Shown one piece after another: positions 8,141-18,064 of a stretch of DNA of 55,482 nucleotides. Source of the DNA: CAVLDP01 sp963661945 (GTDB lineage Bacteria > Bacillota > Clostridia > Lachnospirales > Lachnospiraceae). A program made the position numbers and the translations under genes. A model generated the notes under the pieces. The model did not search any database. It was not told the DNA's origin and was given only the letters and a program-made list of their open reading frames with translations. Each line of letters starts with the position of its first letter. The stretch's first letter is position 1. Where the stretch lies: contig CAVLDP010000016.1 of NCBI GenBank assembly GCA_963661945.1, positions 1 to 55,482 of the forward strand, given 5' to 3'.

Positions 8141-9226
8141 ATGCACTTAGGTACACGTAGGAAAATAGATCAAGCGGTGGCCCTTTGCCTGATTTTTGCT
8201 GTGGTAATTGCAGATCCACTTACGGCTCATGCGACCAAGACGGTGGCGGAATTAGAGCAGGAAGAGGCAGCGCTTCAGCAAGAGATTGATGATTTGGATG
8301 AGGAACTTGTCTCTGTTCTTACAGCAATTGATGAGTTAGAGGCATCGATTGCGGAGAATGAAGCGGAGATTGAAGAGACACAGGCTCAGATTGAAGAGGC
8401 GGAAGAAGTTATCGCCAAGCAATATGAGGATATGAAGACCAGAATTCGCTACACCTATGAGAAGGGCGATGAAACGGTACTTACCATTCTCTTTGAATCA
8501 GGAAGCATTGCGGATTTCCTTAATCGCGTCGATTATGCGAATGCGGTATACGAATATGACCAGGAGATGCTTGAGAACTATCAGGCTAATCTCCAGGAGA
8601 TTGAAGATTTGAAGCAGATTCTCGAGCAGGATCAGCTGGAGCTTAAGAGCGAGAAGAGCGAGCTTACAGCCCAGGAATCCTCACTGAATGCCATGATTGA
8701 CGAGAAGCAGGATCAGATGGATGACTTCGAGGAACAACTTGCTGCAGCAAGGGCAGCGGCAGCGGCTGAGGCTGCCAGACAGACCCAGCTCAATGCCATT
8801 TCTTCGGTATCGACATCAGGTTCTTCTGGCAATTCTGAGAATGCTGAAGGCTTAGAGGGTGGCAATCCTCCGATGCATGTAGATGGCAATGCGGTTGTGT
8901 CTTATGCCAGTCAGTTCTTGGGCAATCCTTATGTTTGGGGCGGCAACAGCTTGACGGAGGGCTGCGATTGCTCCGGCTTCGTCCAGGGAGTCTACAAGAA
9001 TTTCGGCTATCTAACCGGTTCTCGTGTGACCTCGGCTTCTCTTCGAAGCGTGGGTTCTGCGGTTGGTTATGAATATATTCAGCCGGGCGATATCGTCTGC
9101 TACTCCGGCCACGTGGCAATCTATGCTGGAAATGGCAAGATCATCGAGGCACAGAGTAAGAAGACGGGTATTACCAACTATCGTTCAGTTACCAGTAAGA
9201 AGATTCTAGCGATTCGACGTCTCTAA
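8141..9226 (+). CDS. Secreted coiled-coil NlpC/P60 peptidoglycan endopeptidase
   Basis: A 361-residue exported protein. Residues 1-31 look like a signal peptide (charged start, hydrophobic LCLIFAVVIA, AHA cleavage region). Residues about 33-220 are a long Glu/Gln-rich coiled coil ending in an Ala-rich stretch. A Ser/Gly linker follows, then the NlpC/P60 domain (about 248-361) with the catalytic Cys in CDCSGFVQ (about C277) and His in YSGHVAIYAG. The architecture matches CwlO/PcsB-like hydrolases that cut peptide stems and are often controlled through the coiled coil by FtsEX; no ftsEX is seen here. A strong AAGGAG precedes the ATG. Confidence 0.9.
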   Translation: MHLGTRRKIDQAVALCLIFAVVIADPLTAHATKTVAELEQEEAALQQEIDDLDEELVSVLTAIDELEASIAENEAEIEETQAQIEEAEEVIAKQYEDMKTRIRYTYEKGDETVLTILFESGSIADFLNRVDYANAVYEYDQEMLENYQANLQEIEDLKQILEQDQLELKSEKSELTAQESSLNAMIDEKQDQMDDFEEQLAAARAAAAAEAARQTQLNAISSVSTSGSSGNSENAEGLEGGNPPMHVDGNAVVSYASQFLGNPYVWGGNSLTEGCDCSGFVQGVYKNFGYLTGSRVTSASLRSVGSAVGYEYIQPGDIVCYSGHVAIYAGNGKIIEAQSKKTGITNYRSVTSKKILAIRRL

Positions 9227-9243
9227 GGCAGGGAGGAGAATCT

Positions 9244-9969
9244 ATGAAGAAATCTAACATTTATAAGATTCTCTTAGCGGGACTTGTCCTTCTTATCGTG
9301 GGGATTGCGGCTTATTATTCCTATCAGGAGAGGGGCGCAATTGATTACGCAGCGCATCTTGATGATGTGGCGCTGACTGTAGATGGACAGGATTTGACTC
9401 TTCGGGATATGACTTTCTATGTTCTCTATGAGGAGAGGCAGATCGAGGAGCAGGCAATCATTTATAATTCGGATTCCACCAAGGATTACTGGAATCTCCA
9501 TGTGGATGGCATTTTCATTTCTGTGGATGCGCGTAAGACCGCTGCGGGCATGGCGGCGCATGATACCATTTTCTATAATGAAGCTATGGAGATGGGCCTC
9601 GCGCTGACAGAGGAGGAAGAGGCCTATCTGGCCAATGAAATCACGGACTTCTGGGAGGATCTCTACGATATACAGTTAGAGCGTCTGCCAGTGGATGAAG
9701 AGACAATCAATGAATCAATCCGGCGAATGGCCCTGGCGCAGAAGTATCAGGTCTTTATTGCATCCGAGAATGACAGGTTATATCATGAATACGATTGGGA
9801 TGGCTACGATTATGAGCTTCTCGTAGAAGAGAGCCATGATATAGAGATTAACAAATCTATCTGGAATCGGGTCCAGATGGGAGAAGTCACCCTGCATCAT
9901 GATAGTGTGAGCTATATTAATGGCCTCAGTGATGAGGAAAGACAGGAAATCAAAGACAAGAAGAAATAG
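9244..9969 (+). CDS. Membrane-anchored extracytoplasmic protein, possibly SurA/PrsA N-domain-like
   Basis: A 241-residue protein with a short Lys-rich start, one membrane segment or uncleaved signal (about residues 8-27) and a helical, acidic outer part. The region about 42-190 (VDGQDLTLRDMTFYVLYEE, then helices and a VDEETINESIRRM-like stretch) resembles the chaperone half of SurA/PrsA proteins, but I see no parvulin isomerase domain. A lipobox cysteine is also absent. It lies 17 bases after the NlpC/P60 gene, suggesting a shared transcript and a role at the cell surface. The family assignment is tentative. Confidence 0.5.
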   Translation: MKKSNIYKILLAGLVLLIVGIAAYYSYQERGAIDYAAHLDDVALTVDGQDLTLRDMTFYVLYEERQIEEQAIIYNSDSTKDYWNLHVDGIFISVDARKTAAGMAAHDTIFYNEAMEMGLALTEEEEAYLANEITDFWEDLYDIQLERLPVDEETINESIRRMALAQKYQVFIASENDRLYHEYDWDGYDYELLVEESHDIEINKSIWNRVQMGEVTLHHDSVSYINGLSDEERQEIKDKKK

Positions 9970-9998
9970 ATGACCTTGGGTCATGGAATGGAGTGGAT

Positions 9999-10892
9999 AT
10001 GAGAAATAGAATACCAAAAGAAATCAAGATCGGTCGCAATGACCCATGCTGGTGTGGCTCTGGCCGTAAATATAAGCAGTGCCACGAGGCATTTGATAAG
10101 AGAGTCTACAGCATTGCCCTGGAGGGACATATTGTGCCGGGACGCGATATCATCAAGACTCCGGAGCAGGTTGCTTTGATCAAGGAATCTGCCAAGATTA
10201 ACGTAGCCTGCCTCGATGAGATTGCATCTAAGATCAAGGAAGGCATGTCCACCAAGGAGATTGATGATATTGTAAATGATGTCACCTATAAGATGGGCGG
10301 AATTCCAGCACCACTTCATTACGAAGGTTTTCCATATAGTGTCTGCACTTCGGTAAATGATCAGGTCTGCCACGGTTTCCCATCCAAGGATGTCATCCTG
10401 AAGGAAGGCGATATCATTAATGTGGACTGTTCGACCATTTTGAATGGCTACTATTCAGACTCTTCGAGAATGTTCTGCATTGGCAATGTGGATCCTGAGA
10501 AGAAGAAGCTTGTCGAAGTAACGAAGGAGTGCGTGGAGCTTGGTCTCGCCGAAGTTAAGCCTTGGGGCTTCCTGGGCGATATGGCTGAGGTGGTTCATAA
10601 GCATGCTGAAGAAAATGGCTATTCTGTAGTTCGCGAGATTGGCGGACATGGAGTAGGCTGTGAATTCCATGAGGAGCCTTGGGTTGGTTATCTATCTAAC
10701 CGTGGAGAGGATATGCTCATGGCACCAGGACTTATGTTCACGATTGAGCCTATGGTGAATATGGGAACTTCTCAGATCTATACCGACAAGGAAAATGGCT
10801 GGGAAGTGTATACTGCAGACGGGCAGCCATCTGCGCAGTGGGAGATTCAGGTTCTTGTAACAGAGGACGGAGCAGAGGTAATCTCCTGGTAG
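9999..10892 (+). CDS. map: Type I methionine aminopeptidase with N-terminal SEC-C zinc motif
   Basis: The start codon is ATG 9999 (GGAG at 9990-9993), giving 297 residues; an in-frame GTG lies 6 bases upstream. Residues about 12-32 form a SEC-C-type zinc knuckle (NDPCWCGSGRKYKQCH). The catalytic domain follows, with the usual five metal ligands readable as INVDC, YYSDSSRMF, the His of GGHGVG, TIEPM and WEIQV. It removes the initiator methionine from new proteins. The extra SEC-C segment matches the long form of Firmicutes MAP. The same kind of motif ends SecA 3.8 kb downstream. Confidence 0.93.
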   Translation: MRNRIPKEIKIGRNDPCWCGSGRKYKQCHEAFDKRVYSIALEGHIVPGRDIIKTPEQVALIKESAKINVACLDEIASKIKEGMSTKEIDDIVNDVTYKMGGIPAPLHYEGFPYSVCTSVNDQVCHGFPSKDVILKEGDIINVDCSTILNGYYSDSSRMFCIGNVDPEKKKLVEVTKECVELGLAEVKPWGFLGDMAEVVHKHAEENGYSVVREIGGHGVGCEFHEEPWVGYLSNRGEDMLMAPGLMFTIEPMVNMGTSQIYTDKENGWEVYTADGQPSAQWEIQVLVTEDGAEVISW

Positions 10893-10900
10893 GTGACAAT

Positions 10901-12073
10901 ATGAGAATACTAATGATTCATACCAGAGAGTTGTGCTACTTCTCTGGTAGTTTCTTTTTAGAGCGAATTGCAGATGCGATGGAAGAGAGGGGCCATGAGG
11001 TTCTTAGGATGAATCTTACAGGAGATGATGCCGATTGGGACTGCCTTGAGTCCTGCCTCGGTCCGTCCTATGATGCAATCATAGATATCAATTCTAAGCT
11101 GCCATATCTTGTCATGGATGATGGCAGCCTTTTTCTGAATCATGTAAATGGTCCCTTCTATAACTATATTCTGGATCATCCACTCTATCATCATCCGGGC
11201 CTTGTCTTTCCGCTGGAGAACTATCATGCACTTGCGATAGATCATGAGCATGAGGAGACTATGAGACGGCACTATCCCCATCTTCGCTCAGTGGATTATC
11301 TTCCTATGGCGGGAACGAAAGCTCTATCTGATATCCCATTTGGTAGCCGCCGCATTCCGATTCTCTTCACAGGAACTTATCTCGACAAGGATCCTCTGGA
11401 GGCGCAGGTCGAAAAACTTGGTGGTAAGACGCAGGAACTGATACATCTACTCGTAGAGAACTGGAAATGTAATCAGGAATCCATGGAAACTGCAATTGTC
11501 AGACTAGTTTCCGACATGGGGCTTGATGAGGAACAAATGAAGGCTTGCTATCACGTGGATGGAATTATGGAGCTTATGAATCATGTCTACCTCGCGGACA
11601 AAATCTGCCGCAATCGCGAGAGAAATAAGGTGCTCTCTTCGATAATCGATGCAGGTCTTCCCCTTACAATCCTCGGCGACGGCTGGGACCGGGCAGAATG
11701 GATTCATAGAAGCAATGTGACATGTCTTCCTTCTCGTGCGATGGCATCTTCTTATGAAGTGACGCAGGATGCCAAGATCTCTCTTGATGTGAATCCGCTT
11801 TTTCTAAATGGCCTTCACGACCGTGTATCCTCATCGCTGGCCAATGCCTGCCTTACGGTAAGCAATATGCCGGGGACTTCGACAGAGTATCTAAAGGATG
11901 GAGAGAATATTCTCTATTATTCGAGCGACGATACGAGAGGGTTAATAGACAGATTACAGAGCTTAAGTGCTGCAGATATGGAAGAGATTGCAGGGGCGGG
12001 ATTTGATACCTGGCAGAAGAAACTGACTTGGCAGGAGCATGCGGAGTCACTGGAGCGCTGCTTGTTGTCTTAA
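10901..12073 (+). CDS. Glycosyltransferase family 1-like (CgeB/DUF3880 type) protein
   Basis: The start codon is ATG 10901, eight bases after the map stop, with GGTGA upstream; an in-frame extension to 10838 would overlap map and is not needed. The 390-residue protein begins with a Rossmann-like MRILMIHTRELCY. Its last third holds a GT-B nucleotide-sugar region (ILGDGWDRAEW, DAKISLDVNPLFLNGLHDRV, then EYLKDGENILYY), which resembles the CgeB/DUF3880 plus Glyco_trans_1_2 arrangement. The substrate is unknown. No signal or membrane segment is seen, so it probably acts in the cytoplasm. The secA promoter overlaps its last codons. Confidence 0.65.
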   Translation: MRILMIHTRELCYFSGSFFLERIADAMEERGHEVLRMNLTGDDADWDCLESCLGPSYDAIIDINSKLPYLVMDDGSLFLNHVNGPFYNYILDHPLYHHPGLVFPLENYHALAIDHEHEETMRRHYPHLRSVDYLPMAGTKALSDIPFGSRRIPILFTGTYLDKDPLEAQVEKLGGKTQELIHLLVENWKCNQESMETAIVRLVSDMGLDEEQMKACYHVDGIMELMNHVYLADKICRNRERNKVLSSIIDAGLPLTILGDGWDRAEWIHRSNVTCLPSRAMASSYEVTQDAKISLDVNPLFLNGLHDRVSSSLANACLTVSNMPGTSTEYLKDGENILYYSSDDTRGLIDRLQSLSAADMEEIAGAGFDTWQKKLTWQEHAESLERCLLS

Positions 12074-12093
12074 TGCTTGTAAAGTGATAAAAT
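12065..12093 (+). promoter_or_regulatory. Sigma-A promoter for the secA run
   Basis: TTGTCT (12065-12070), a 17-base spacer and TAAAAT (12088-12093) lie 50 bp before secA, with the -35 inside the final codons of the upstream glycosyltransferase gene. I see no convincing promoter or terminator in the spacers downstream until after uvrA, so this promoter may drive up to 20 kb. Confidence 0.6.
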
Positions 12094-12142
12094 GTGGAAA
12101 TGAATGTCTATTATTAGAAGACTTGATATAAGGAGATAACAC

Positions 12143-14722
12143 ATGGGTTTTGCAGAGAAGATCTTCGGTACGCATAGCCAGAGAGAACTGAAGAGAATTT
12201 ATCCATTAGTAGATCAGATTGAAGCACTGCAGCAGGATATGCAGAAGTTGTCTGATGAGGAATTAAGAGATAAAACGGTTGAATTTAAGAAGCGCCTGTC
12301 AGAAGGAGAGACACTCGATGACCTTCTGGTAGAGGCTTTTGCTGTTGTGAGAGAAGCTGGTAAGAGAGTGCTTGGAATGGAGCATTTCCGCGTTCAGTTG
12401 ATCGGTGGTATTATCCTCCATCAGGGACGAATCGCTGAGATGAGAACTGGTGAAGGTAAGACTCTGGTGTCTACACTTCCAGCCTATCTGAATGCCTTGG
12501 AGGGCAAGGGTGTACATATTGTCACGGTCAATGATTATCTGGCCAAGCGTGATGCAGAGTGGATGGGACAGATTCACGAATTCCTGGGCCTTACCGTTGG
12601 CGTGGTGCTGAATTCCATGACCAAGGAAGAGCGTCAGGCAGCTTATCAGTGTGATATTACCTATATTACAAATAATGAACTTGGATTTGATTATCTGAGA
12701 GATAACATGGTTGTCTACGAGAAGCAGATGGTTCAGCGGGGTCTCCATTATGCCATCATCGATGAGGTGGATTCGGTATTAATCGATGAGGCCAGAACAC
12801 CACTTATTATCTCTGGTCAGAGCGGTAAGTCGACTCGTATGTATGAGATGTGCGATATCTTAGCGCGCCAGCTGACAAGAGGTGAAGACCTGCCAGAGTT
12901 CTCCAAGATGGATGCCATCATGGGTATCGAGCAGGAAGAAACAGGTGACTTCATTGTAAATGAAAAGGACAAGGTCGTGAATCTGACCCAGGAAGGTGTG
13001 GAGAAGGTCGAGAAATTCTTCCACATTGATAACCTGGCTGATCCTGAGAATCTCGAGATTCAGCACAATGTCATCCTGGCTCTTCGTGCGCATAACCTCA
13101 TGCATAGAGATCAGGATTACGTGGTGAAGGATGATGAGGTCTTAATCGTTGATTCCTTTACCGGACGAATTATGCCAGGCCGCCGTTATTCGGATGGATT
13201 GCATCAGGCAATCGAGGCCAAGGAGCATGTGAAGGTGAAGAGAGAGTCTATGACTCTTGCCAATATTACTTTCCAGAACTTCTTCAATAAGTACGAGAAG
13301 AAGTCAGGAATGACGGGTACTGCCCTCACTGAGGAGCAGGAGTTCCGTGATATCTACGGCATGGATGTTATTGAGATTCCAACCAATCGTCCAGTTGCAA
13401 GAATTGATCATGAGGACGCAGTATATAAGACCAAACGTGAGAAGTACAATGCAGTTGTCGAAGAGGTAATTCGTGCCCATGAGACTGGTCAGCCAGTTCT
13501 GGTTGGTACCATTACAATCGATGTCTCTGAGGAGATTAGCCGTCTTCTGTCTCGTCAGGGAATCAAGCATAATGTACTGAATGCCAAGTTCCATGAGCAG
13601 GAAGCACAGATTGTAGCGGATGCCGGACTTCACGGTGCAGTTACCATCGCCACCAACATGGCTGGTCGTGGTACAGATATCAAGCTTGATGATGCAGCCA
13701 AGGCAGCAGGCGGCCTGAAGATTATTGGTACAGAGAGACATGAATCTCGTCGTATTGATAACCAGCTTCGTGGTCGTGCAGGCCGTCAGGGTGATGTGGG
13801 TGAGTCACAGTTCTACATCTCTCTTGAGGATGATCTGATGCGCCTCTTCGGTTCAGAGAGACTGATTAATGTATTTAATTCTCTCGGTGTTCCAGAGGGA
13901 GAGCAGATTCAGCACAAGATGCTCTCAGATGCAATTGAGAAGGCTCAGCAGAAGATCGAGTCGAATAACTTTGGTATTCGTAAGAACTTACTGGAATATG
14001 ACCAGGTAATGAATGAGCAGAGAGAGCTTGTATACGAGCAGAGACATAGAGTATTATCCGGCGAGAATATGCGAAAGCAGATTATGTCTATGATTGAATC
14101 CAAGATTGATGATGTGGTTAATGCAGTCTGCCAGGATGAGATCGATTCTGCAGATTGGAATATGACAGAGCTCAATCAGCTCCTCCTCCCAGTGATTCCG
14201 CTGAAGCCTGTGAACGCAGCTTATATGGAAGATGTGAAGAAGGTCACAGATATGAAGGAGAAGCTTCTATCTGACGCAGTGAAGCTCTATGAGGCCAAGG
14301 AAGCGGAGTTTGCTGAGGTGGGCGCTGACTTCCGTGAGATTGAGAGAGTTATTCTTCTTCGTGTCATCGACAAGAAATGGATGGAAGAGATTGACGATAT
14401 GGAGCAGCTCCGTCAGGGAGTTGGTCTCCAGGCTTATGGCCAGCGTAATCCAATCGATGAGTATCGTATGATTTCTTACGATATGATGGATGCCATGAAT
14501 GATGCCATTTGCAATGACACGATTACCATGCTTTATCGCATTCGTATCGAGAAGAAGGTAGAGCGTGAAGAGGTTGCCAAGGTAACTGGAACGAACAAGG
14601 ATGATTCGGTTGCAGCAGGTCCGAAGACGCGCAAGGCCAAGAAGGTTTATCCAAATGATCCATGTCCATGCGGCAGCGGTAAGAAGTTTAAGAATTGTCA
14701 TATGAGACAGGGGTTGGAGTAA
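12143..14722 (+). CDS. secA: Preprotein translocase ATPase SecA
   Basis: An 859-residue SecA of normal length. The DEAD motor holds Walker A MRTGEGKT and the Walker B segment IIDEVDSVLIDEARTPLI. The second motor domain carries ATNMAGRGTDIKL and QLRGRAGRQGD. The helical scaffold and wing domains follow. The C-terminus ends with a SEC-C zinc motif (PNDPCPCGSGKKFKNCH), which binds SecB-like chaperones or ribosomes in other bacteria. It powers export through SecYEG. The stop is three bases before the FkbH-like gene, so secA leads the acylation cluster. Confidence 0.97.
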   Translation: MGFAEKIFGTHSQRELKRIYPLVDQIEALQQDMQKLSDEELRDKTVEFKKRLSEGETLDDLLVEAFAVVREAGKRVLGMEHFRVQLIGGIILHQGRIAEMRTGEGKTLVSTLPAYLNALEGKGVHIVTVNDYLAKRDAEWMGQIHEFLGLTVGVVLNSMTKEERQAAYQCDITYITNNELGFDYLRDNMVVYEKQMVQRGLHYAIIDEVDSVLIDEARTPLIISGQSGKSTRMYEMCDILARQLTRGEDLPEFSKMDAIMGIEQEETGDFIVNEKDKVVNLTQEGVEKVEKFFHIDNLADPENLEIQHNVILALRAHNLMHRDQDYVVKDDEVLIVDSFTGRIMPGRRYSDGLHQAIEAKEHVKVKRESMTLANITFQNFFNKYEKKSGMTGTALTEEQEFRDIYGMDVIEIPTNRPVARIDHEDAVYKTKREKYNAVVEEVIRAHETGQPVLVGTITIDVSEEISRLLSRQGIKHNVLNAKFHEQEAQIVADAGLHGAVTIATNMAGRGTDIKLDDAAKAAGGLKIIGTERHESRRIDNQLRGRAGRQGDVGESQFYISLEDDLMRLFGSERLINVFNSLGVPEGEQIQHKMLSDAIEKAQQKIESNNFGIRKNLLEYDQVMNEQRELVYEQRHRVLSGENMRKQIMSMIESKIDDVVNAVCQDEIDSADWNMTELNQLLLPVIPLKPVNAAYMEDVKKVTDMKEKLLSDAVKLYEAKEAEFAEVGADFREIERVILLRVIDKKWMEEIDDMEQLRQGVGLQAYGQRNPIDEYRMISYDMMDAMNDAICNDTITMLYRIRIEKKVEREEVAKVTGTNKDDSVAAGPKTRKAKKVYPNDPCPCGSGKKFKNCHMRQGLE

Positions 14723-14725
14723 GAG

Positions 14726-16510
14726 ATGTTGAAGGAATTAGAATATCCGTTTGATGCAAGCTATATTATGTCCAAGAAGAAGCGCCTTAAGAAGCAGCTT
14801 CTCGCGGAAGGTGGACCATTTATCCAGAAGAAGATTGCCATTCTTGGTGGCTCTACGACAAGCAATATTATGCTTGCCCTGGAGCTCTTCTTACTGAATT
14901 ACGGAATTGAGCCAACCTTCTACGAATCAGAATACAATCAGTATTATCAGGATGCTATGTTCCCAAATCCTGAACTTATGGAATTCGCACCGGATATCAT
15001 TTATATCCATACGACGAACCGCAATGTCACGACTTATCCGATGGTGGCAGATTCCAGAGAAGTTGTGGACAAGCTCCTTCAGGGAGAGGTGAAGAAATTC
15101 ACCGGTATGTGGGACCATCTCGCAGAGGTCTATCATTGTCCGATTATCCAGAATAACTTCGAGATGCCATATTTCCGTCTGATGGGTAATAAAGATGCCT
15201 CAGACATTCATGGAGCAGTGAATTTCCTGACAAGACTCAACTTGGAATTCTATTCTTATGCTGAGAGTCATGATAATTTCTTTATCTGTGATTTGAATTA
15301 TATTTCTGCTGATTATGGTCTGAAGGAATGGGCGGATCCTTTTTATTGGCATATGTACAAGTACGCGATGACGGTCGAGGCCATTCCTTACCTGTCCTTC
15401 AATGTAGCCAATATTATTAAGTCCATCTTCGGCAAGAACAAGAAGGGACTTGTGCTGGATCTTGACAATACCCTCTGGGGCGGAGTAATCGGCGATGATG
15501 GCGTAGATAATATCGAGCTTGGACCAGAAGAATCTGAGGGCCAGGCCTATATGGAATTCCAGCGTTATCTGAAGGCACAGAAGCAGCTTGGCGTCATCCT
15601 AAATGTCGATTCCAAGAATGACTATGACAATGCAATTGCCGGTCTGAATCATCCGGATTCTGTCCTGAAGCCAGAGGAATTCATCACGATTAAGGCCAAC
15701 TGGGATCCTAAGGATCGTAACTTCGCAGAGATTGCCTCGGGGCTTAATTTGCTTCCGGAATCACTGGTATTCGTGGATGACAATCCAGCGGAGCGCCATA
15801 TTGTTCGTGAGCAGCTGAAGGGTGTATCTGCACCTGAGATGGAGACTATTACTCAGTATGTGCAGACTCTCGATCGTAATGGCTATTTCGAGGTGACATC
15901 GCTATCTGCAGATGATCTCAAGAGAAATGAGATGTACAAGGAAAATGCAGCCAGGGCCGCACTTGAGGCCAGCTTCTCGGATTACGGTGAATATCTGAAG
16001 TCCCTAGAGATGGTTGGCGTGATTCACCCATTTGAACCAATCTATATGGCTCGTATTGCTCAGCTTTCGAATAAGAGTAATCAGTTCAATCTGACCACCA
16101 AGCGTTTCACGCAATCTGAGATTGAGGAGACTGCAGCAGATCCTGCATATATCACTCTCTACGGTAAGCTTATAGACAAGTTTGGCGATAATGGTGTAGT
16201 TTCTGTCCTGATTGGACATGAAGTGGACAAGATCTGCCATATGGACCTTTGGCTAATGAGCTGTCGAGTCCTTAAGAGAGATATGGAGCTTGCCATGATG
16301 GATGGCATCGTCCATGCTTGTATGGATCGTGGCATCAAGGAGATTCGCGGCCACTACTATCCAACAGCCAAGAATGCCATGGTTCGTGAGTTCTATGGTC
16401 AGACATTAGGCTTTACGAAGATTTCCGAGGATGAAGAGGGCAACACAGAGTGGAGCTTTGTGATTCCAGAGGATTATCAGGATAAGAATCAGTATATTTC
16501 TGTAGAATAG
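14726..16510 (+). CDS. FkbH-like HAD-IIIC protein (SGNH-like N-domain, HAD, GNAT-like C-domain)
   Basis: A 594-residue protein with three parts. An N-terminal SGNH/flavodoxin-like region (about 35-200, IAILGGSTTSNIML) is followed by a HAD-IIIC domain (about 240-375) with the nucleophile motif LDLDNTLWGGVIGDDG (D245/D247) and VFVDDNPAE. A GNAT-like C-terminal domain (about 435-580) comes last. FkbH proteins of polyketide pathways take the glyceryl group of 1,3-bisphosphoglycerate and load it as D-glyceroyl onto an acyl carrier protein. A carrier protein lies two genes downstream and a MBOAT immediately downstream, so a glyceroyl-ACP donor for O-acylation is a reasonable inference. It could also process another three-carbon acid. 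Confidence 0.85.
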   Translation: MLKELEYPFDASYIMSKKKRLKKQLLAEGGPFIQKKIAILGGSTTSNIMLALELFLLNYGIEPTFYESEYNQYYQDAMFPNPELMEFAPDIIYIHTTNRNVTTYPMVADSREVVDKLLQGEVKKFTGMWDHLAEVYHCPIIQNNFEMPYFRLMGNKDASDIHGAVNFLTRLNLEFYSYAESHDNFFICDLNYISADYGLKEWADPFYWHMYKYAMTVEAIPYLSFNVANIIKSIFGKNKKGLVLDLDNTLWGGVIGDDGVDNIELGPEESEGQAYMEFQRYLKAQKQLGVILNVDSKNDYDNAIAGLNHPDSVLKPEEFITIKANWDPKDRNFAEIASGLNLLPESLVFVDDNPAERHIVREQLKGVSAPEMETITQYVQTLDRNGYFEVTSLSADDLKRNEMYKENAARAALEASFSDYGEYLKSLEMVGVIHPFEPIYMARIAQLSNKSNQFNLTTKRFTQSEIEETAADPAYITLYGKLIDKFGDNGVVSVLIGHEVDKICHMDLWLMSCRVLKRDMELAMMDGIVHACMDRGIKEIRGHYYPTAKNAMVREFYGQTLGFTKISEDEEGNTEWSFVIPEDYQDKNQYISVE

Positions 16511-16521
16511 GGGATTGTTTG

Positions 16522-18048
16522 ATGAGTTTTACCAGCTTTACATTTTTCTGCCTGGTTGCAGCAACGGTAATTGTCTATTATATTCTTCCGGTGAAGATTC
16601 GATGGATTACCCTGCTCTTCTCTGATGCAGCATTTATTTATTTTGCAAATGGTGATCTGAAGCTCGTTCTTATTATGCTGCTTACCGCAGTGATTGCCTA
16701 TCTGACCGGACTTCTGACAGACCTTAGTAAGTCCAAGGGCAAGACCGGCAAGGCTGTTACAGTGATCGGAGTTCTTCTGATTACCGTTCTCTTTGTAGGA
16801 ATCAAGGATTGCAACTTCTTCATCAATTGCTTCAATGGAATCACCCATGGTAATGCCAGCCTTCTTAGCATTGCGGCACCACTTGGTGTATCTTATTATT
16901 CTCTGATGTGGATTGGCTATGCGCTTGATGTCTATTGGGGCACCTGCCCAGTGGAGAAGAATCCGCTCAAGTTCTTGGTTTTTGCGGGATACTTTCCGCT
17001 TCTGACCTCTGGACCAATCGTGAAGTTCCAGGAGGTGGGAGATCAGATTACATCTGGTCATAAGTTTGACTATACCAAGTTCTGCTTTGGCCTCCAGCGT
17101 ATGGTTTGGGGTCTTATGAAGAAGCTTGTAATCTCTGAGAGATTATCAACTATCGTGAATACAGTATACGCAGATCCAGTGACTTATTCTGGCGCATATG
17201 TATTCCTTGCTATGCTTCTCTTTGTTCTTCAGCTCTACACAGACTTCTCAGGCTGCGTAGATATTGCTATGGGATGTGCTGAGATGCTTGGCGTAGACTT
17301 GCCAGAGAACTTTGATTTGCCATTTCTATCTAAGACTATTGCAGAATTCTGGCGAAGATGGCATATTACCCTGGGTGCTTGGCTTAGAGACTATATTCTC
17401 TATCCAATCCTCAAGTCATCTCCTTGGCAGGCTATGGGCAAGGCATGTAAGAAGCGTTTCGGTAAGAAATGGGGCAAGAAGATTCCAACCTGGATTGGTC
17501 TCTTCATTTCCTGGTTCATCATCGGCTTCTGGCACAGTGCAGCTTGGAACTATATCCTAGGTGTCGGTGTCTTTATGTGGGCAGTGATTGTGCTTGGCGA
17601 GGCAACAGAACCACTTTGGAAGAAGGTTAAGTCAGCTCTTCATATTTCGGATTCTGCAGTTTGGTTTCAGGCCTTTCAGGTGGTTCGTACCTATCTGATT
17701 TTCACGGTTGGTTTATCCATGTTCCGCTGCTACGAAGGTATGGGCCAGGTGAAGACAATATGGAAATCAGCCCTGTCTACCTGGAATCCTGGAGTTTTAT
17801 TTGATGGCTCTATCTGTAATCTTGGCCTGGATTATAAGGATCTGATCGTACTTGCGATTTTCCTTGGAATCCTGATCTTAAGCGGTATTGTTCGCGCTGT
17901 GAAGAAGATGCAGATTCGCGAAGTGGTTGCAGGATGGAATATCGTCATCCGTTGGATTTTATATTTGTTACTATTCTATTCTGTAGTAATCTTCGGTTGC
18001 TATGGTAAAGGATATGATGCTTCGGCATTTATTTATGGACAGTTCTAA
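16522..18048 (+). CDS. MBOAT-family membrane O-acyltransferase (copy 1, divergent)
   Basis: The start codon is ATG 16522 (AGGGGAT upstream), giving 508 residues. It has about ten hydrophobic spans, the family signatures FWRRWHITLGAWLRDYILYP and the catalytic His in GFWHSAAWNY (about H338). MBOAT proteins such as DltB and AlgI pass an acyl group from a cytoplasmic donor to an acceptor outside the membrane. This copy is clearly more distant from the other two MBOATs here than they are from each other. It sits between the FkbH-like gene and the carrier protein gene, so glyceroyl-ACP is a plausible donor. The acceptor is unknown. Confidence 0.9.
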   Translation: MSFTSFTFFCLVAATVIVYYILPVKIRWITLLFSDAAFIYFANGDLKLVLIMLLTAVIAYLTGLLTDLSKSKGKTGKAVTVIGVLLITVLFVGIKDCNFFINCFNGITHGNASLLSIAAPLGVSYYSLMWIGYALDVYWGTCPVEKNPLKFLVFAGYFPLLTSGPIVKFQEVGDQITSGHKFDYTKFCFGLQRMVWGLMKKLVISERLSTIVNTVYADPVTYSGAYVFLAMLLFVLQLYTDFSGCVDIAMGCAEMLGVDLPENFDLPFLSKTIAEFWRRWHITLGAWLRDYILYPILKSSPWQAMGKACKKRFGKKWGKKIPTWIGLFISWFIIGFWHSAAWNYILGVGVFMWAVIVLGEATEPLWKKVKSALHISDSAVWFQAFQVVRTYLIFTVGLSMFRCYEGMGQVKTIWKSALSTWNPGVLFDGSICNLGLDYKDLIVLAIFLGILILSGIVRAVKKMQIREVVAGWNIVIRWILYLLLFYSVVIFGCYGKGYDASAFIYGQF

Positions 18049-18064
18049 TTAGGAGGAATGAATT

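Noticed and set aside
10838..10900. Upstream extension of the CgeB-like glycosyltransferase
   Set aside because: It would overlap map by over 50 bases and has no similarity to the family start; ATG 10901 has a ribosome binding site and begins the Rossmann strand.
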